From Gibbula magus (Eukaryota; Mollusca; Gastropoda; Trochida; Trochidae): 64,000 nt of DNA. Below, one piece after another: positions 19,961 to 32,400 of this stretch. Location: NCBI GenBank assembly GCA_936450465.1, contig OW388296.1, forward strand, positions 36,725,023 through 36,789,022, in the 5' to 3' direction. The translations under genes were made by a program, and so were the position numbers. A model generated the notes under the pieces. That model was not told where the DNA came from, ran no database searches, and was given only the letters and a program-made list of their open reading frames with translations. How positions within the stretch are numbered: position 1 is the first letter of the stretch; each line of letters starts with the position of its first letter.

Positions 19961-22900
19961 ATTGTTCTTATCCTGATTTTTTTCCCTTATTATTAAGGAT
20001 TCTGCAGAATCCTTATTGTTATTGGCGTGTTTTTTTATTTTTTCATTATTTGCACCGATCTTGTGAACGCGATTCAGCCAAAACGTCTGCAGATAATTCA
20101 ACCAAACTCTGCAGTCTGACAGCTCTTCCTAAGGACACGGCACAATAAGCTTTTGGGCCCAATCGTTTCAGCCATTAAAGGTCAAGTTCGAATCCAAATT
20201 TCGATTTTTAACATGGGAACTTTTTGCAAAAGATGCGCAATGACCATGCGAGCAAAAAAGTAAATCATGGCGAATTCGTAAGTCACGTGGTTTTCCCGCC
20301 ATTTTGATTTAAGACACATTTTACAATTTTCCGACCCCATGCACCTTTGGCAATCTTCTCCTCTGAAGATACTAGCATCTAAGAGCTCAAACTTGCATAT
20401 TTGTGCAGCTAAAGGGTTGGTGATTAAACGATGGTCCCAAGCATTAGCGAACTCCTTATACTTTTGACACAGTGACCTTTCAAAGTCCGACAATTTTTGA
20501 AAATCGCAAACTTCAAAGGGAGATAACTCAAATACCTTCCCTTCGAATTTTATGATTTTTTCAGGAGAGTAAGATTGGACTATGGTCTTTATGAATCAAT
20601 AATAAAATCGCTCGCGTACAGTCATTTCCATCATAATAAAGAAAAACTTTTAACATGGGTTAAATTTTCAAAATCCTCATAGAGACTCGAAACTTGTTTC
20701 AAAAGATGCGCAGGAACAATACAAGCAAAAAAGTAAAACATGACCAAATCGTAGGTCACGTGGTTAAGCCGCCATTTTGATTTTCTTAAAATTTGTCTAA
20801 TTTTGACATGCTAAATATGGGTCTAAATAATCCCAGTGACATACTAGAGACGCACAACTTGTTTAAAAAGATGCATACTAACTTGACAAGCAAAATATGT
20901 TACCATTTCGAAGTCGTAGGTCACGTGGTTTCGACGCCATATTGAATTTTTAACCTTTTTTGATCATGCACTTTTGCGGAAATACCACTGTTAAGATAGT
21001 TGCATCTAACTGCTGAAACTTAGATTTATATGCAGCTGAAGCATTCGGGAATAACAAGTGTGTCATATTTTGAGTAAACTCCTAATACTTGTTTCACAAT
21101 CACCTTTCAAAGTATGGTAATTTTGAATATTTGACAAGTTTGATTTGAACTGACTTGATGAAGAAGATTTTATTGAAGCGCCACTAGACAATAGACCACT
21201 ATTAATTTGATTTTCAGTAATTTCTATTGTAGAGGCATTGGACATAGCTACGAACTTTTACTTCAACCCAGAAGCAATTCAGAGACAATGCAGTCCATTT
21301 CATTTTGATGTGTAAACAGAGGAAATTCCTATTTTCGTTTTGACATGCATTGTGTTGCTGGGGAGTCATTCCTGCTAAACATTATATATAGATGGTGTTA
21401 TTGTATCGAGAATTACTGACTGTTGCCGGAAATTACCAATTTGAAGATACTCGACACAGGATAATGATATTAGGCCTATATATATAAAAGTAGTTCTGAT
21501 CGAAAACCGGACACTGCACCACGATTAACGCAAATCCATCAGACGAATGTGATACAGTACTGCTGTACAGTGTATGTTCAGGTAATTGCATCAATGCATA
21601 ATGATTCTCCCAAGAGCAAAGAAATGATCTTGGACAAAATATCAACAAAAGCTACATAAATTCCCTTAATTTCGATAAATATTATCCGAACAAAACAGTG
21701 TCTTATAGATGTATAAAATATAATCACTAATTTCCGCGAGTTAATGCAAGTTGACTCTTGGTCTAGTAGATGGAGTTCGAATCTACTAGTGAAAAACTTT
21801 TTTGACTTAAATATAATTTTAAATGTTCAAAACTTATTTTCTTTTGTATGTTAAATTGTTTTGACTTGTTTTTTAACTTTTATTCATCTAAAAAAAATAA
21901 TTAGTGTAGTGGCTACTTTTTGTGGTTGTATTTCTGAATATTTCTTTACATGTTACCAATAAGATGATGTCATGAAATATTTTGGTACGTTTGTCGTTTT
22001 GCTGATTTTGGATTTTCGACTTCTTTAATGAGATTTTGGTCCAATAAGTTAAAAATTTAAATCTCAACGAAAATCAACTTTCTCAGTTTTTAGGGTACGT
22101 GTCTTCACAAATCTTCCCCTAAATGACAGCAATACATACCAAAATCCAACCTTCCAATGCAAGGCATAACTCTTGCCAGTCTTCAATATTGGGTGATTTA
22201 GGCCTTGCAGTATTTACTTAAGAAATCTGTGTTTAGAAATCCAGGCCCGCTAAGCATTTCTGGTACAGCGATTCACTATCTTGGCACAACAAAGCGAGGG
22301 AAATACCACAAGGGTTAAATCAGACAGTAATGTTTTGTGTGTGTTGTAGCCTACACATTGTTAATTGGGGTGGTTCCCGATGGCAGGTGGGGTGAGGATG
22401 TAGTGTCATATTTCAATTATTGATTATTCTTTTGGAAATTTGAGATGATATGGCATTGTTTGTAAGAGGTGAAAGTTTTTAGAATTATGTGTATTGGCGG
22501 AAATAGTGACAAATTACGTAAAAAATGGTAGGCTACAAACTCCCACCAACGGGTGTAGGTGATTTCGTAGGAGGATCCGGTTTGTAGGAGGATATTTCGG
22601 TGAATTCGTAGGAGGATTGAACGGTGGAGTGGGAGGATTTTTTTTAAATATGCTGGGCGATCGGCAATGTTTATTTTGATTATTTATTTAGTTAGTTGTT
22701 TTAATAAATAAAGTAATCTAGTAAGTACGATCTTTATTTATTTTTAAAATTTTATTAGCAGTGATTTGACGATTGACATGATTGGTGATGAATCTAGAAA
22801 CCTTGATCAGTATGCATTCCAGACATTGACCAAATTTAACAATTGTCGCCGTTTCAACTAAACTGTTGTCGCCGTTTTGCCGTGTCGCTGTTTCGTATTC

Positions 22901-23405
22901 CCCAAGGGAGAGCACTCTTATTATTCTGATGACAGCCACGGTACGAAGACTTGTTGGCGTTTGCTTGCAATAATTATCAGCAATTAACATTTAATATTAT
23001 GGTGTTTGCATTTATTTCGCGTGTATTATGTAATCGCGTGTCTTTAATGTTTTAATAACATATATGTCCCTCGTGTGAGTCGCTTGGCGAACCAGAAGTT
23101 AGTGTTTGAAATCGCACGATGCTTTCGCGAACACTGTCAATATTCAAAATGGCTTCGGACAGGTTGTTTAAATTATTTACATCAAACATGCACTACAGAT
23201 TCATCAATGATTGTTTTGGGTGTAATGTGCTCAAGGAAAAAGGGAGGCTTTTTGTTTAAAACTAATCAATTAAAATGATAAACATTAACCGACATGACTT
23301 GAAATTGAATTAATCATATTTGAAAGTTCACTGTGATTGTTTTCAACTATGATCAGAACGTGACACTGCCTATCAGTATGATCATCAACGAAGAATTGTC
23401 ACATA
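19961..23405. other. Long spacer with a dispersed GTCACGTGG...CGCCAT motif
   Basis: No gene is supported. A motif of the form GGTCACGTGGTT followed by a GCCAT-type half lies at 20282-20308, 20754-20780 and 20920-20946, so about 20160-21250 is an old repeat with degenerate units. At 22550-22640 a short GTAGGAGGAT motif repeats several times. The open frames at 20182-20493, 21433-21648, 22718-22990 and 23075-23278 show no family features. Confidence 0.5.
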
Positions 23406-24099
23406 TTGGCATGGAATACACCCGGTCCGCCCGCTCTAAGTAACCCATTTCGGCCGCCGGTTCATCCCAAGGTTAATTAGTCTCGCTGATATCTTACCCA
23501 TTTCGTCCGCCGCTATGTCGGATGGTTAATAAGAGGATATTTGACTCATTTTGGCCGCCGATAAGTGGCCGCAATGGGTACATGTATTTCAAAACCCGAT
23601 TATGAAAACACCATTAAGAACAGTTCAGTGGTAGATATTTAATCCAATCAAATAAAAGTTTACTGAGAAATGAATTCACTGCTTACATTTGGATCTGTAA
23701 ATCATTTATTGGAATCAGTTATTTATCTGAATGAGTTTAGCTTGACAATTCAACATTGATATCAGGTAAATTTGTTGAATTTTATGATTGACCTGTCAAA
23801 TATGATATCAAAGTCATGCAAAAAGTATGCGGACGGTGACGTTATGTAAATAGACTTGTATGTTAATTTACTAAATTTAGTCTAGGATAAATACTTTTAA
23901 CAGAATAGATTCAATGTATTTTTTTCAGCTTGATTTGAAATAATTTCACCTTGAAGAACGTTATTTTCATTAATTTTTCTTACAACAATTTACTAATGTC
24001 ATCCGATTATCTACATGTGTACGTTATGTAAAAACTTTTCCCATAGACCGCTATGTTATAATGATTTCACATACTTTACAAATGTGAAAAGGAAGTTGG

Positions 24100-24530
24100 C
24101 GGGGGATATAGAAATGAGCTCCGTCCGTCTGTCCGTCTGTCTGTCCGTCTGTGCGTCCGGGCTTTTCCATTCCGGCCTCAAACTTCAAAACTATTCAATA
24201 TATTTTGCTGAAACGTTGTACAGGTATCAACCAAGTAGACTAGATGTGCCTTTTGCTATATACAAATTTGAGAATTTCTCCTTTTTTGTTTACAAATGCA
24301 AACAGTCTGTTCTCAGAACCAAGAAGAGGGAAAACTATATTCCGGCCTCAAACTTCAAAACTATTCAATATATTTTGCTGAAACTTTGTACAGGTATCAA
24401 CACAGTAGTCTAGATGCATATATATATATGTGCCTTTTCCTATATAGAAAGTAAATGCATTATATATTCAAAATGCATAAATATATTAAAAATTCCTACA
24501 TGGCGGGGGATATGGCCGACTCTGTCTGCT
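24100..24530 (+). repeat. Fragment of the GCGGGGGATAT repeat family
   Basis: It opens TTGGCGGGGGATATAGAAAT and then CTCCGTCCGTCTGTCCG. It contains two copies of a block starting TTCCGGCCTCAAACTTCAAA (about 24170 and 24340) and ends GGCGGGGGATATGGCCGAC near 24500-24520. The same opening and closing sequences bound the repeats at 36073-36955 and, in decayed form, 25893-26765 and 33511-34240. Confidence 0.7.
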
Positions 24531-24544
24531 TGTTCTATACGAAA

Positions 24545-24790
24545 TAATAATAATAATAATAGTACATTTATAATGCGCACATATCCATGCACAATGCATG
24601 CTCAAGGCGCTACACAAGTATTACCCTGAAGGAATTGTACTTTCGGTGCTGCCTGTGAGGCGCTCCGCGCGACCATATAGGTCCTTACATTCCAGTGTTC
24701 AGGTACCCATTTGTACAGCTGGGTGAACTGAGTGCAATGTGGATGAAGTGACTTGCCCAAATTACCATACAAGTTAATGGAAATAATATG
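24545..24790 (-). mobile_element. SINE-like repeat (core and tail region)
   Basis: It has an AATAAT microsatellite tail, then TTTATAATGCGC, a CTCAAGGCGCTACACAA block and a GGTACCCATTTGTACAGCTGG core followed by GTGACTTGCCCAA. The SINE at 26100-26618 shares the core (GGTACCCATT, AGCTGGGTGAACT) and a related GCGC...GCTCAA tail. This copy has lost its 5' promoter. Confidence 0.55.
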
Positions 24791-24999
24791 TCAGCGTCCG
24801 AATACTTTTTTGCACATAACGCATACAGTACAAATATTGCGATCGTCTGTACGGGTTTTGGTTTGGTCCGAATAACTAGATCTTTGTGTAAAGGTCATGT
24901 GACATCCATGTGAGACCAATATTTACGACCTGCTAGTTTATAGTCGTTGTAGATCATTTGCATAATGATAAAAATACTTACCTGGCGAATGTTATTGAC

Positions 25000-25388
25000 C
25001 ATCCTCGGTTACACAGGGTTTTATATATGCTCCGTTACTCTCCACTATATCATCATGGGAAATTTCATCAAAGAAATCTGTACTCAAATTACCCTCCCTT
25101 GGCCGGCGTGAGCAAATCAAACCGCTACGCAGCTTGGACCTGCGAGCCAATGACAATTCATATCACTCCGTTGCAAAGCACGCAAGGTCATTTTGTTAGC
25201 CATCCGTCACCGGTTATCTTCCTTGATCATTTCCGTCTCATCCTTATTGAGTATTTTCTATGGTTACTGACTTTGACACGCCAGCCAAGGGCGGGTAATT
25301 TTAGTACAGATTTCTCTGATGAAATATCCCATGGGTGATATAGTGGAGAGTAACGGAGCATATATAAAACCATGGGTAACCGAGGATG
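25000..25388. mobile_element. 389-bp Mutator-like MITE with 9-bp duplication
   Basis: The ends are inverted repeats of about 75 bp beginning CATCCTCGGTTAC and sharing GGTTTTATATATGCTCC and GTTACTCTCCACTATATCA. GTTATTGAC (9 bp) stands directly outside on both sides (24991-24999, 25389-25397). A 9-bp TSD with long inverted repeats and no gene fits a Mutator-type MITE. The open frame at 24958-25338 runs through it and is not a gene. Confidence 0.75.
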
Positions 25389-25892
25389 GTTATTGACAAA
25401 TGGTTAGCGGACATAGTGGCGGACGAAACAGGTTAAATATCAACTGGGTTAATTACGTTTCGGATGTAGCGGCGGCCGAAATGGGCAAGATAAGTGGCGG
25501 CTGAACTGGCCAGTGGCGGGAATCGGTGCTATTCATTGGCACCAGTAACTCCTAGTTTCTAAAAAAATAAAACATATAATGTAACTGTCTATTTAGGTGA
25601 CATTTATATGAAGTAGTGAAAAAACGTTCATTTTTTTATCAATAACAATTTATTTTTAATATTATTTTCTTGTGATATAGGGAAGAAGAGTCAAAATGAT
25701 TGACACTACAGTATTAATTATTAATGTGTCAATATATTTCATTCTGAAGCACTGAATCAGCAATCAAATCCAAAATTAAAGCAAACTATTCACTGCATAT
25801 CTTCACATCGGGTGGTAATTGAATGAAATTAGGTCTTTAGATGAAATTTACATTCAGTCATAAATAATTATTAAACAAAAGTAATAACTTTA

Positions 25893-26765
25893 TTATCCCC
25901 CGCCGCAACAAAGTTGAGGGGGATGTAAATATAACCTCTGTCTGTTCTTGCAACCTGGTTTAATTTTTGGAACAGTCGTCATGAGCAGATGTGCTTTTTG
26001 GGGGTTTCACCTTTTTCAATCTTCTATTTTTAGCCATATCCCATGGGAAAACATTTTCATCAAGATTCTCAAACTCAAAACTTTTAGGCAGAGATTAATA
26101 CATACATACATATAAACATTTGTATAGCGCCAATATCCAGCTAAGCTAAGCTGCTCAAAGGCGCTCTGTTTGCCCCCGATCATTGGATGTCACTGTTTAA
26201 CGACACTCTTTGTCAATCTCAGCTCCATTTGGAGTATGCAACTTTTGCAGCCACTAGGCGCACCAAGTTAAATCACCATGCTCATCCTTACGAGGTACCC
26301 ATTCATAGCTGGGTGAACTAGGACACATAGTCACAGTATTTTGTCCAAGGATACTGCACCTTGCTGTACCTGCAACTTGGTGTCTGCACGTATTCATGTG
26401 GCCACCATCTGGTCATTTACCAACGGATTCGTGGGTTCTTTTTAAGTGCACAGGGTTGTGTACTGTACACTAGGGGTTGTGACAACACTGAAAGAGTCCG
26501 CACTTAAAGTTGACTCCAAGGTTTTTACACCCGGTCACAGGTGGACTCGAACCCGGCACCTCAAGCTCGCTGGATTGCTAACCTGACGCCTTTGCCGACT
26601 CGGCCACCGTCCCCCCCCAGCACGGAAAGTATATATTATTGTGTAGTATTACCAATGAGTGATTTAGGATTTGTAAAAGAATAAAGCTCATTAATCATTG
26701 TTCACTATATATATATTGAACTATTTCCACTTAGCAGGGGATATAGTAGACTATCTGCATGTGAT
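25893..26765 (+). repeat. GCGGGGGATAT-family repeat interrupted by a SINE
   Basis: It opens TATCCCCCGCCGCAACAAAG then GGGGGATGT and CTCTGTCTG, and ends AGCAGGGGATATAGTAGAC near 26735-26755. A SINE sits in the middle (26100-26618). Confidence 0.6.
26100..26618 (-). mobile_element. tRNA-derived SINE
   Basis: Read on the minus strand, the head is tRNA-like with an A box TGGCCGAGTCGG (26595-26606) and a B box GGGTTCGAGTCC (26543-26554), the internal pol III promoter. The body includes the GAATGGGTACCTCG core (near 26295), and the tail GCGCTATACAAATG ends in an ATGT-type microsatellite at 26098-26115. It is about 520 bp with a long body. The head resembles tRNA-Leu/Ser but is not called as a tRNA gene. 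Confidence 0.75.
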
Positions 26766-27551
26766 ATTTCATTTATTGAGTAAATGAAACTAAGTCATAA
26801 CAATAACTTATTTCTAAATAAGTCTAATTCATTGAATAATCCTTACAGATTTTAGCTTACTTTAACATATAATCCTTAGAGAGGTTTCTATCGGATATTC
26901 TTTGTGGAAACTAAGGTTGAGAGGACATTCCTGTTTACACATATGTTATTAATACATGCTTATTGCACAATCCAGGTGAAACGTTATTGAGGTTATATCT
27001 TTATAACTTTATATTTGAAAATTTAATAAAGGCCAGCGCACATTAATTTAAAAAAAACAGAGAGAAGTGAAGCCATTAATCAGCGCTGCAAAAGTTGAAA
27101 GATATGCCACACAGCACAGCAAGACATTGTTGATTAATGATCTTATGAAACATTATTTGTTACTTTAAAACTAAAAATCTATGAAATTGCTGGCTTTTTC
27201 ATTTTCACATAATGCAAGAAGGCAGACAGACAGCGATAAAACTGACACTTAAATGTTCTGAATATATGAATTAAACCATTTAGACTATAGTAGTCTTCTG
27301 AGAGGCATTAAGGCACTTTGGGTATTTATCTCAAATCTACTACATTATTCAATACTGCATGGTCAATTTGAATACAATTTCATGTTTAATTATTGTTAAA
27401 ATGTCTGTGGTAATTATCTTTCTAAGCTAATGAGATTATTGTCAGACAGTAATTGTGAAAGTGTTTATGGTATAGGATAACAAAAGATAACATGCACAGT
27501 ATGTCCAGATAATTGCCTAGTTATAACAATACATTGAAATATTGCAATACT
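26766..27551. other. Spacer without recognised feature
   Basis: AT-rich sequence up to the target site of the next LINE. No gene or clear repeat was identified. Confidence 0.5.
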
Positions 27552-27764
27552 AACAATGCAACTTCCGGTTGCGCATGGGACAAGGACGGACGTGAGTTAC
27601 ATCGGCTCCCCAACCCACGGGAAAAATTCTCAGTGATACACCATAAACGTTTACCATAGTGTATTTTTTGGAAAAGAAAACACTACAACGTGCTCCATAT
27701 ACTATAGAAAGTAACATTACAGTTTTATTCGACACTTTTGGAGAATTTTACTGACACGTGGACA

Positions 27765-28481
27765 ATGCCCGACCAACGAAACACGCGGTCATCTTCATCG
27801 ATGGAGGACGTAGGGGGCCTGATACTAGCTTCCGAGAAAAGGTTGGCAGAATTACTACAAACTTCTAAAATGGAATTGCAAACCTCCATCGACTCAATTA
27901 AAACTGATTTGGTTGACAAAAAGGATAAAATTGCCGCCACTGACCACGTGGTCTCAGCTGACGAACTGAAGAAGTTCAAATTGGCCTATTCAGTTTTAGA
28001 AAGGCAAGTCATACTTAAAGATATCCACGACAGGAGAACAAATCTCTTGTTTTATGGAATATCCGAAGGACCAGAAGAAAACCCGGAACGAGTTTTGAGA
28101 GAGTTTTTCATAAATTCTCTCAACTTAAACAGTCAACGTGTCAACGATGTTTTTTTTAAAGTTGTCCATCGTCTCCCTAAATCAGAGTATCAACGAGAAC
28201 ATCGCCCCTCGGCACCACGCAGAATAATCGCCACCTTCCTGGCCATAGAAGACAGAGAAGCGGTCTACAAGGCTAGAAAGTTACTCAAAGGGACCGCTTG
28301 CAGTATACAAACTGACCTACCTGGGCTAATGAAGAAGCAGAGGGCCATCCTCGGACGACAAGCGAATACGATCCGTGAAACAAGCAAACTCTGGACGAGA
28401 GTCCGAGTTGTTGGAACAGAGGTCGTGCTGGAAACCAGGGATCCGGCAGTTCCATCATCGGCATGGAAGGAACTCAATTGA
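27765..28481 (+). CDS. L1-type LINE ORF1 protein (RNA-binding)
   Basis: The ATG at 27765 starts MPDQRNTRSSSS. The longer frame from 27738 would use a TTG. The 238-residue protein has a short N-terminal coiled coil (roughly 20-90, ILASEKRLAELLQTSKMEL). An RRM-like domain follows (LKDIHDRRTNLLFYGI, then VVHRLPKSEYQ and RRIIATFLAIEDREAVYKAR). The C-terminal domain ends in an RVRVVGTEVVLET strand. It is the intact homologue of the ORF1 split by element 1. Such proteins trimerise and coat LINE RNA. It has no internal stop. Confidence 0.88.
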   Translation: MPDQRNTRSSSSMEDVGGLILASEKRLAELLQTSKMELQTSIDSIKTDLVDKKDKIAATDHVVSADELKKFKLAYSVLERQVILKDIHDRRTNLLFYGISEGPEENPERVLREFFINSLNLNSQRVNDVFFKVVHRLPKSEYQREHRPSAPRRIIATFLAIEDREAVYKARKLLKGTACSIQTDLPGLMKKQRAILGRQANTIRETSKLWTRVRVVGTEVVLETRDPAVPSSAWKELN

Positions 28482-28737
28482 TAAATTACTGTTTTGATAT
28501 TGTGTCGCCATTTTAGGACAGTGACTACATGTCAACTTGAAAATTACTCCCAAAACTATCTTCCCAACAAATAGTTATTAACCGAAAAATTATCGTTCCT
28601 TAATACATGTATGTTTCAACTAGCGAATCAACTAAGTCTTTAACGTAAACCAGAAAGTTATGCGATAATTTGTATTGGTCACATTCCCATGTCAAATATA
28701 CGCTTTTCCATATATGGCATAATTGTTTGACTCTTAT

Positions 28738-29126
28738 ATGTTGTAAGACAATGCAACTAGAAGTGCGCGTGAATGTCGCACGCTTTGCGCGGGAATGTTC
28801 TGGGATATAGCCAACACGTGGCGAGACGCACCACTGTGAATTGATTTACAAATTTCAGTTTGTTATGAGTTTATGCTTATTGTGTTCTTGCTGTAGATAT
28901 ATTTTACATCTCGGGAAGTAAAATGGACCATGGACTCATTGACTGTCAGTTACCGAGTCTATCATAAGTAAAATGCATAAACATGTGACATTATAATATT
29001 ATTTGGACCCATTTATGTTGTAAGTGCAACTAGAAGTGCGCGTGAATGTCGCACGCTTTGCGCGGGAATGTTCTGGGCAATAGCCAACACGTGGCGAGAC
29101 GCACTACTGTGAATGGATTTACAATG
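28738..29126 (+). repeat. Two direct 115-bp blocks in the LINE inter-ORF spacer
   Basis: GCAACTAGAAGTGCGCGTGA and the sequence up to CACTGTGAAT occur at about 28752-28842 and 29025-29114, about 273 bp apart. The block holds CACGTGGCGAGACGCAC and CGCTTTGCGCGGG, GC-rich islands in AT-rich DNA. The function is unknown. Part could be an internal promoter for ORF2. Confidence 0.7.
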
Positions 29127-29442
29127 TTTTGTTGTTGTGCTTATGATATTCTTACTGTGGATATAATCACTTCGTCAAATGGACCACTGAATGTGAGTAT
29201 CCGAGTTTTTACTCAACAATCTTTATGTCTACCGTGGGTTGGGGGTCAGGAGACCCCATTAGATATGTTTTACGCTTTCATTTGTCTTATTGTCGCCATT
29301 TTTACATGTTTCAATGCCATAATTGTCTCTTTCTACTCCAACGTTGCGTTCCCAAAATCATGTATGAAGTCAATGTCTAGTGTAACCATTGTGAAGCTTT
29401 GCTACATACCAATAACTATTACCATCTTCAGCACTATCCATT

Positions 29443-32400
29443 ATGACTGATAAACTAAAAGTTACTTCCATGAACTGCAGAGGTTTAAATGATAAGCTTA
29501 AACGTAAAGAAGTATTTGCTTTTCCAAAACGGAAAAAGTCATCAATATACTGTTTGCAAGATGTACATTTCACTGAAAAAATGCAGAATATTATTAAGGC
29601 TGAATGGGGAAATGACAACTGCTTTTTTAGCGCCTTTAAGAGTAATGCTCGGGGTGCTGCAATCTTATGTTCGAGATGGCTAGATTTTGAGTTAGTGAAT
29701 GTAACTGCAGACGAAGAGGGCAACAGGATAACTATTGAACTTACAATCAATAACTATAAGTTAGCTATTGTCAACCTATATGGTCCTAATAATGACAACA
29801 TGCAATTCTATGAATCACTAACACAAAACATGAAACTCCTAAACAACGACCATGTAATTGTATGTGACGATTGGAATGTGGTACAAGATTTTTCTCTAGA
29901 TACATATAATTATAAGCATATGAATAACCCTAAAGCTAGAGAACAAATTTTGCAGCTGAAAGAAGAACTAGACTTTCATGATCCGTGGCGAGAAAGAAAT
30001 CCTTTTGACCGTCGATACACCTGGCGACAGCCGACCCCCTTAAACAAGCTCGCCTGGACTACTTTCTTGTTTCCCATAATATCATCCCATCAATCACAGA
30101 TTCGGTAATTGAACCCGGCTTCAAAACAGATCACTCTGCAATATCTATCACATTTTCACTATCTGATATTTCACGTGGAAAAGGCTTTTGGAAATTTAAC
30201 AACTCTCTATTGAAATATCATATATATGTAAAGAAAGTTAAAGATATTATTTCTCAGACAGTTCAGCAATACAAAATCGATGCAAATGAATATAGTATCG
30301 ACAACCAACTTCTTTTCGAAACTATATTACTGATGATAAGAGGAGAAACAATTAAGTATTCATCTTTTCTTAAAAAGGAAAGAATAAAAAAAGAAAAACA
30401 ACTTTCGGATAAACTTCATGAAAAAGAAATACAGCTAGATGAATCAACTGATGAAACGGTGAAGACAGGACTGATTAACGTTATTAAAGATTTACAACAG
30501 GAGCTTGAAGAAATATATGAAACTAAAACCAAAGGCTCAATCCTTAGGTCAAAAGCTACCTGGATCGAACAAGGAGAAAAACCAACTTCTTTTTTTTAAA
30601 TCTAGAATCTAGAAATTTTCTTAACAAATCTTTTTCTAGAATTGAAGATGCCCATGGAAAAATCTTTACCACTCAGACCGAAATCCAAAACGAGGTTAAA
30701 CTCTTCTACCAAAAACTATATAGTAAACATGAAGTTTCTACAATAAATCTCGACAACCTACTGAATAATTTTAATTCTTATAAATTGAGCAAAGATGTAT
30801 CGTCCAGTCTCGAAGATGAGCTAAGCAAAGATGAAGTCCTAATGGCCCTTAAGTGTCTCAAAAACGATAAAAGTCCAGGCGCAGATGGGTTCACCACTGA
30901 ATTCCTTAAGTTTTTCTGGTGTGATCTGGGAGACTACCTTGTTCAGTCTCTGAATTACGGATATAGAAATGGTGAATTATCAGTAACTCAAAAGCAAGGA
31001 CTGATCACTTGTATTCCAAAGGGAGATAAGCCAAAACAATATGTAAAAAATTGGCGCCCAATATCACTTCTATCAGTATTTTATAAAGTTGCCTCTATGG
31101 CTATCTCAAAACGAATCAAATCTGTCCTCGATACTCTGATAAACGAAGATCAAAAAGGCTTCATGTCTGGAAGATATATAGGTGATATTACTAGGCAAAT
31201 TTATGACTTAATTGATTACGCCGAAACATACCAAATTCCTGGACTTTTGCTTCTCATAGACTTTGAAAAAGCCTTCGACACGGTGGACTGGTCATTTATT
31301 GATAAGACACTCACCTTTTTCAATTTCGGAGAGTCCATCAAATGTTGGGTGAGTGTATTTTACAAAAACATAACTTCCAGTGTATTGGTAAATGACTTCA
31401 GCTCTCCAAATTTCGAAATTTATAGAGGCTGTCGACAAGGCGATCCGCTCTCCCCATATCTATTTGTACTTGTGGTTGAAATCTTAGCTATAATGATTCG
31501 AAATAATGCTGAAATAAAAGGAATGCATGTAGGCAATGTGGAATATCTTCTCAATCAATTTGCTGACGATACAACTTGTACTCTGGATGGATCTCAACGC
31601 AGCCTGCAAGCAGTGCTTCAGGTTCTGAAGTTTTTTGCCCGTTTTTCAGGATTGAAAGTAAATATAGACAAAACAAGAATTATTTGGATCGGTTCAAAAA
31701 AGCGCTCTAGAATAAAGCTCTGTCAAAATTGGAACTTAAATTGGGAACAAACTAATTTTGATCTACTTGGTATAAAATTTGATCTAGATCTTGATGAAAT
31801 GATCGATCTTAACTATAAAGATAAATTGAGACATTGTGAAGCGCTTATGTCAATATGGTCCGTAAGAAGTCTCACTCCTTTGGGTAGAATTGCTGTACTT
31901 AAATCTCTTATCATTCCAAAATTAAACCATCTCTTCGCCTCCCTCCCAAACCCTCCAGACAAAATGATAGAAGACTTTCAAAGAAAATGCTTCAAATTTA
32001 TATGGAGAAACAAACCCGATAAAGTTAAACGTGACCAACTTATATGTACGGTTAAAGACGGGGGTCTGAATGCCCCAAAGATAAAGGAGGTGATTCAGGC
32101 TCAAAAACTATCTGTTATAAGACGTTACTATCTAAATTATTCCAAAAACCATAACCTGTTTGCACTAAATTTACCAAGAATTGGACATACAAATATATTT
32201 GAATATAACTGTCCAAATCTAAGAAATGATATTACTCCATTGATACGCAATGCATTCTATCGATTTACTGAATTCATGGTGGGATCTACTGTCTACACAG
32301 GAAGACATACATTCCGAACTAAACATAACTTCCCAAATGATTTGGTTTAATCAAAACATTTTGATAGATAGGAAACCTATTAACTATGCAAATTGGCAGG

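Larger units (their letters stand above)
23412..25535. mobile_element. 2.1-kb non-coding TIR element with TTGGCA duplication
   Basis: TTGGCA occurs at 23406-23411 and again at 25536-25541. Between them the ends are imperfect inverted repeats of about 130-150 bp. They start TGGAATACACC and TGAATAGCACC (read inward) and contain matching blocks CCCATTTCGGCCGCC, GGTTAATTA and TTTCGTCCGCC. The interior holds pieces of other repeats (24100-24530, 24545-24790) and a nested MITE (25000-25388). No coding capacity is seen, so it is non-autonomous. A 6-bp TSD with TG...CA ends is the same pattern as element 1. Confidence 0.62.

Noticed and set aside
24958..25338. 126-codon frame between the SINE-like repeat and the MITE end
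   Set aside because: It runs through the MITE inverted repeat and loop, with no protein features.
26541..26610. Possible tRNA gene on the minus strand
   Set aside because: A and B boxes are present, but the sequence continues into a SINE body with shared core and tail, so it is a SINE head and not a tRNA gene.
27725..27979. Minus-strand frame over LINE ORF1
   Set aside because: It lies opposite the well-supported ORF1 and has no features of its own.
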